Shown here one piece after another: positions 24,010 through 25,410 of a stretch of 25,410 nucleotides of DNA. Within the stretch, counting starts at the first letter, position 1; each line of letters begins with the position of its first letter. The stretch comes from a virus, in the IMG/VR virus record IMGVR_UViG_3300034198_015726, positions 1-25,410 of that record. One strand, given 5' to 3'. The position numbers and the translations under genes are program-made. The notes beneath the pieces were generated by a model that saw only the letters and a list, made by a program, of their open reading frames with translations, searched no databases and was not told where the DNA came from.

Positions 24010-24170
24010 ATCATAACAGCTTATCAAATTATTACTCAACGATATTTTCTATGGCACAACATTATCATTACTCGATAAGCGATCTTGAAGAACTCATTCC
24101 ATTCGAGAGGGACATATACGTGTCAATGTTAAACGATTACATAGAGAGTAAGAAAGAGCAAAATGGCTGA
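23287..24170 (+). CDS. Putative frameshift fusion of gp26-like protein and downstream frame
   Basis: This is a hypothesis product. If ribosomes slip one base back at 23991-23997, the first 237 residues of the gp26-like protein would be followed by 57 residues: 18 encoded between the slip site and 24050, then the 39-codon frame at 24051-24170, giving about 294 residues. I read the -1 frame codon by codon from 23997 to 24167 and found no stop. The added tail ends in SISDLEELIPFERDIYVSML. The layout (short product, -1 extension, then the tape-measure gene) is that of lambda gpG/gpGT, where the extension binds tail tube protein. Not demonstrated here. Confidence 0.5.
23991..23997 (+). promoter_or_regulatory. 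Candidate -1 ribosomal slippery heptamer
   Basis: Seven consecutive T, phased T TTT TTT relative to the gp26-like reading frame (GAT TTT TTT ACC). This is a homopolymeric form of the X XXY YYZ rule, allowing both tRNAs to re-pair after a one-base backward slip. The zero-frame stop TAA follows four codons later. No stop occurs in the -1 frame until 24168. No Shine-Dalgarno-like stimulator is seen close upstream and no strong hairpin right after it. Confidence 0.5.
24051..24170 (+). CDS. 39-codon frame between gp26 and the tape measure
   Basis: The frame begins ATGGCACAACATTATC and encodes 39 residues: MAQHYHYSISDLEELIPFER then DIYVSMLNDYIESKKEQNG. It is acidic and helical, and the I-P-F-E-R-D-I-Y pattern looks conserved and non-random. 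No Shine-Dalgarno-like sequence precedes the ATG (the upstream bases are AACGATATTTTCT), unlike nearly all genes here. It lies in the -1 frame of gp26 and its 3' end overlaps the next gene by eight bases. Either it is a free small protein or, more likely, the C-terminal extension of gp26 reached by frameshifting. By place it corresponds to T4 gene 51, but that product is about 249 residues. Confidence 0.6.
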   Translation: MAQHYHYSISDLEELIPFERDIYVSMLNDYIESKKEQNG

Positions 24171-25410
24171 CGATAATAAACAACCCACCCCAAAAGAAAG
24201 TTCACCTACTGGTGCGCCGATTAAAGATCGCAGCAAGATGACTTATGATGAAATGATGGAGGCTGGTAAAGACGATCCGTTGGTAAAAGAAAACGAAGCT
24301 GAACGTAAAACAGACGCCGCTATCGCCGTCGTTAAAGGTGTAGCAACGGTCGTGGTTGGTGCATTAGCACTTAGAGCCGGTGGACCTGCAGCACTTGCAG
24401 TTGGCGGAGAAGCAGCAGCAGTTGGCGGAGAAGCAGCAGCAGTTGGCGAAGGTGGTGTGATTGCGAACACATTACGTGGAGCAAAAAATTTAGGCGGAAA
24501 GGTAGTAAGGGGAGCAAAAAAAGCAGCAGTAGTTGGTGGTGCTTATGAAGTAGGGAAAGCTATGGGCAGCGGTGATAATGAAGGTGACGGTGAAGAACAA
24601 CCAGAAAAAGAAGATTCTGGGTTATCTGTGCTTTCACAAAGAGCTAAAGGGCAGGGGTATAATCCTTTAGAAGCTGCGATCCTTAGATCAGAAGGCATCA
24701 ACAGACAAGGCTTTTGGCTTTCTAGAAACGGCAAGAGCGTAAAAAAAGAAGAAGTTGAGTCCACTCTTAAATCCAGTCCTTTCACAGTAATAATCAAAAA
24801 ACTTGATTTTATCATAGAAAAATTAGATCAGATAGATGACTCGATAACTGAAGTAAAAAACATATCAAAACAACAGCTTGACTTACAAAGAAAAATCTTT
24901 GAAGCTCAGCAAATGGCGGCTGCAGAAAATGCAGATACCCCTCAGAAAGAAGGTGGTGATGGTTCCGCTTTTATTCGAAAACTAAAAGCGGAAACAAATT
25001 CTTTTCTTAAGACGCTTGGTTATCTTTTAATTCCTCTGGCATTAGGTTTAATTTCTAAATTTAAAGATAGTTTGCAATCAATTGCTGGTGCGGTTAATGG
25101 GTTGATTGGATGGATCAATAAATCCGTAAGCGGTATTAGTGGGTCTATACGAAAAACAATAGAAGGCGTCAGCAGTAGAATTTCTAAAGCGTTTGGTGAT
25201 GTTAGAGCTTCTATCAGTAAAATGATAGAAGGCATCAGCAGTAGAATTTCTAAAATAGTAGAAAGCGTCAAAGGCACCTTTAGTAAATTATTTGAAAATG
25301 CCAAAAATTTCTTATTTGGTAAAAACAAAGCAGCAGAAGTAGCACCAAAGGTAGCAGAAGCCACTAAAGTTGCAGAAGCTGGTAAGGCTGCAGAAGTAGC
25401 ACCAAAGGTA
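24163..25410 (+). CDS. Probable tape measure / inner tail protein, 5' part
   Basis: The frame from the ATG at 24163 is open for 416 codons to the right edge, so it is incomplete. The residues fit a tape measure: a charged N-terminus (MADDNKQPTPKESSPTGAPI), a hydrophobic alanine/glycine-rich stretch (VVKGVATVVVGALALRAGGP), a helical coiled region (IIKKLDFIIEKLDQIDDSIT), a second membrane-like segment LKTLGYLLIPLALGLISKF near residue 285, then helical repeats SISKMIEGISSRISKIVESV and an Ala/Val/Lys repeat near the edge. In T4 the tape measure gp29 follows 26, 51, 27 and 28; here the gene directly follows the gp26 locus and overlaps the 39-codon frame by eight bases. Alternative: another internal virion protein. 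Confidence 0.65.
   Translation, partial: MADDNKQPTPKESSPTGAPIKDRSKMTYDEMMEAGKDDPLVKENEAERKTDAAIAVVKGVATVVVGALALRAGGPAALAVGGEAAAVGGEAAAVGEGGVIANTLRGAKNLGGKVVRGAKKAAVVGGAYEVGKAMGSGDNEGDGEEQPEKEDSGLSVLSQRAKGQGYNPLEAAILRSEGINRQGFWLSRNGKSVKKEEVESTLKSSPFTVIIKKLDFIIEKLDQIDDSITEVKNISKQQLDLQRKIFEAQQMAAAENADTPQKEGGDGSAFIRKLKAETNSFLKTLGYLLIPLALGLISKFKDSLQSIAGAVNGLIGWINKSVSGISGSIRKTIEGVSSRISKAFGDVRASISKMIEGISSRISKIVESVKGTFSKLFENAKNFLFGKNKAAEVAPKVAEATKVAEAGKAAEVAPKV
24400..24448 (+). repeat. 21-base tandem repeat in tape-measure candidate
   Basis: Two perfect copies of a 21-base unit (24400-24420 and 24421-24441) plus a seven-base partial third copy. Each unit encodes VGGEAAA, in frame, so the repeat changes length by whole heptads of residues without shifting the frame. 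It is part of the hydrophobic/alanine-rich region near residues 80-95 of the protein. Confidence 0.85.
25159..25254 (+). repeat. 66-base spaced direct repeat in tape-measure candidate
   Basis: Two 30-base copies, 25159-25188 and 25225-25254, differ at one position and lie 66 bases apart. They encode IEGVSSRISK and IEGISSRISK, so the protein repeats with a 22-residue period, close to two heptad-based helical turns sets. This suggests recent duplication inside an elongated helical rod. Confidence 0.85.
25333..25410 (+). repeat. Ala-Glu-Val/Lys repeat at the right edge
   Basis: A 21-base unit encoding AEVAPKV (25333-25353) recurs exactly at 25390-25410, where the window ends, with related units AEATKVAEAGKA between them. 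The spacing is 57 bases, a multiple of three. More copies may follow outside the window. Confidence 0.8.

Noticed and set aside
24243-25364. Minus-strand open frames (75, 90 and 114 residues) opposite the tape-measure candidate.
   Set aside because: They are Ala/Pro- or Leu-rich shadows of its repeats, and the plus-strand frame is open across the whole stretch.
1-25410. tRNA genes, CRISPR arrays, insertion sequences or attachment sites.
   Set aside because: No cloverleaf-like, regularly spaced repeat, transposase or terminal inverted repeat pattern was noticed by eye on either strand.

Overview
The window looks like the baseplate and tail region of a contractile-tailed phage (myovirus) of the T4 superfamily, with the flavour of marine T4-like phages (cyanophage or Pelagibacter-phage type). 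It is AT-rich, genes are packed end to end with TAATG or ATGA junctions, and no bacterial, tRNA, rRNA or CRISPR sequence is seen. The host cannot be determined from this sequence alone.

Layout: a short divergent control region (about 21438-21483) splits the window into two blocks. Leftwards (minus strand, transcription order): gp48-like tube cap, gp53, gp27-like hub, gp5-like hub/spike without a lysozyme domain, PAAR tip, gp25, gp6, a gp7-position wedge protein, an enlarged gp8, a 2068-residue DUF4815-type protein ending in Calx-beta-like repeats and a glycine-rich tip, then smaller virion proteins (161, 696, 72, 190 and 111 aa), and the N-terminus of a repetitive tail fibre cut by the left edge. 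Rightwards (plus strand): gp4-like head-completion nuclease fold, a conserved 200-aa protein of unknown function, a tail-tube-fold protein (gp54-like), gp26-like hub-assembly protein, a 39-codon open frame, and a partial tape-measure candidate running off the right edge.

Together these genes would build the central hub and spike, the six wedges, the start of the tail tube, and the peripheral adsorption apparatus. Two exact copies of the T4 late promoter octamer TATAAATA were found by eye on the minus strand: one in the divergent region and one inside the 3' end of gp8, upstream of the giant fibre-like gene.

The most striking observation is at the end of the gp26-like gene. A run of seven T in the T TTT TTT phase lies four codons before its stop codon, and the -1 frame is open from there through the 39-codon ORF, which has no visible ribosome binding site, up to the tape-measure gene. 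This is the layout of the lambda G/GT tail-assembly chaperone frameshift, here in a T4-type gp26 locus. A second theme is a recurring beta-rich module, F-x-x-G/N-E-x-V-x-Q followed by G-x-x-S-G-A, seen in gp53, the gp7-position protein, gp8 and the giant protein.
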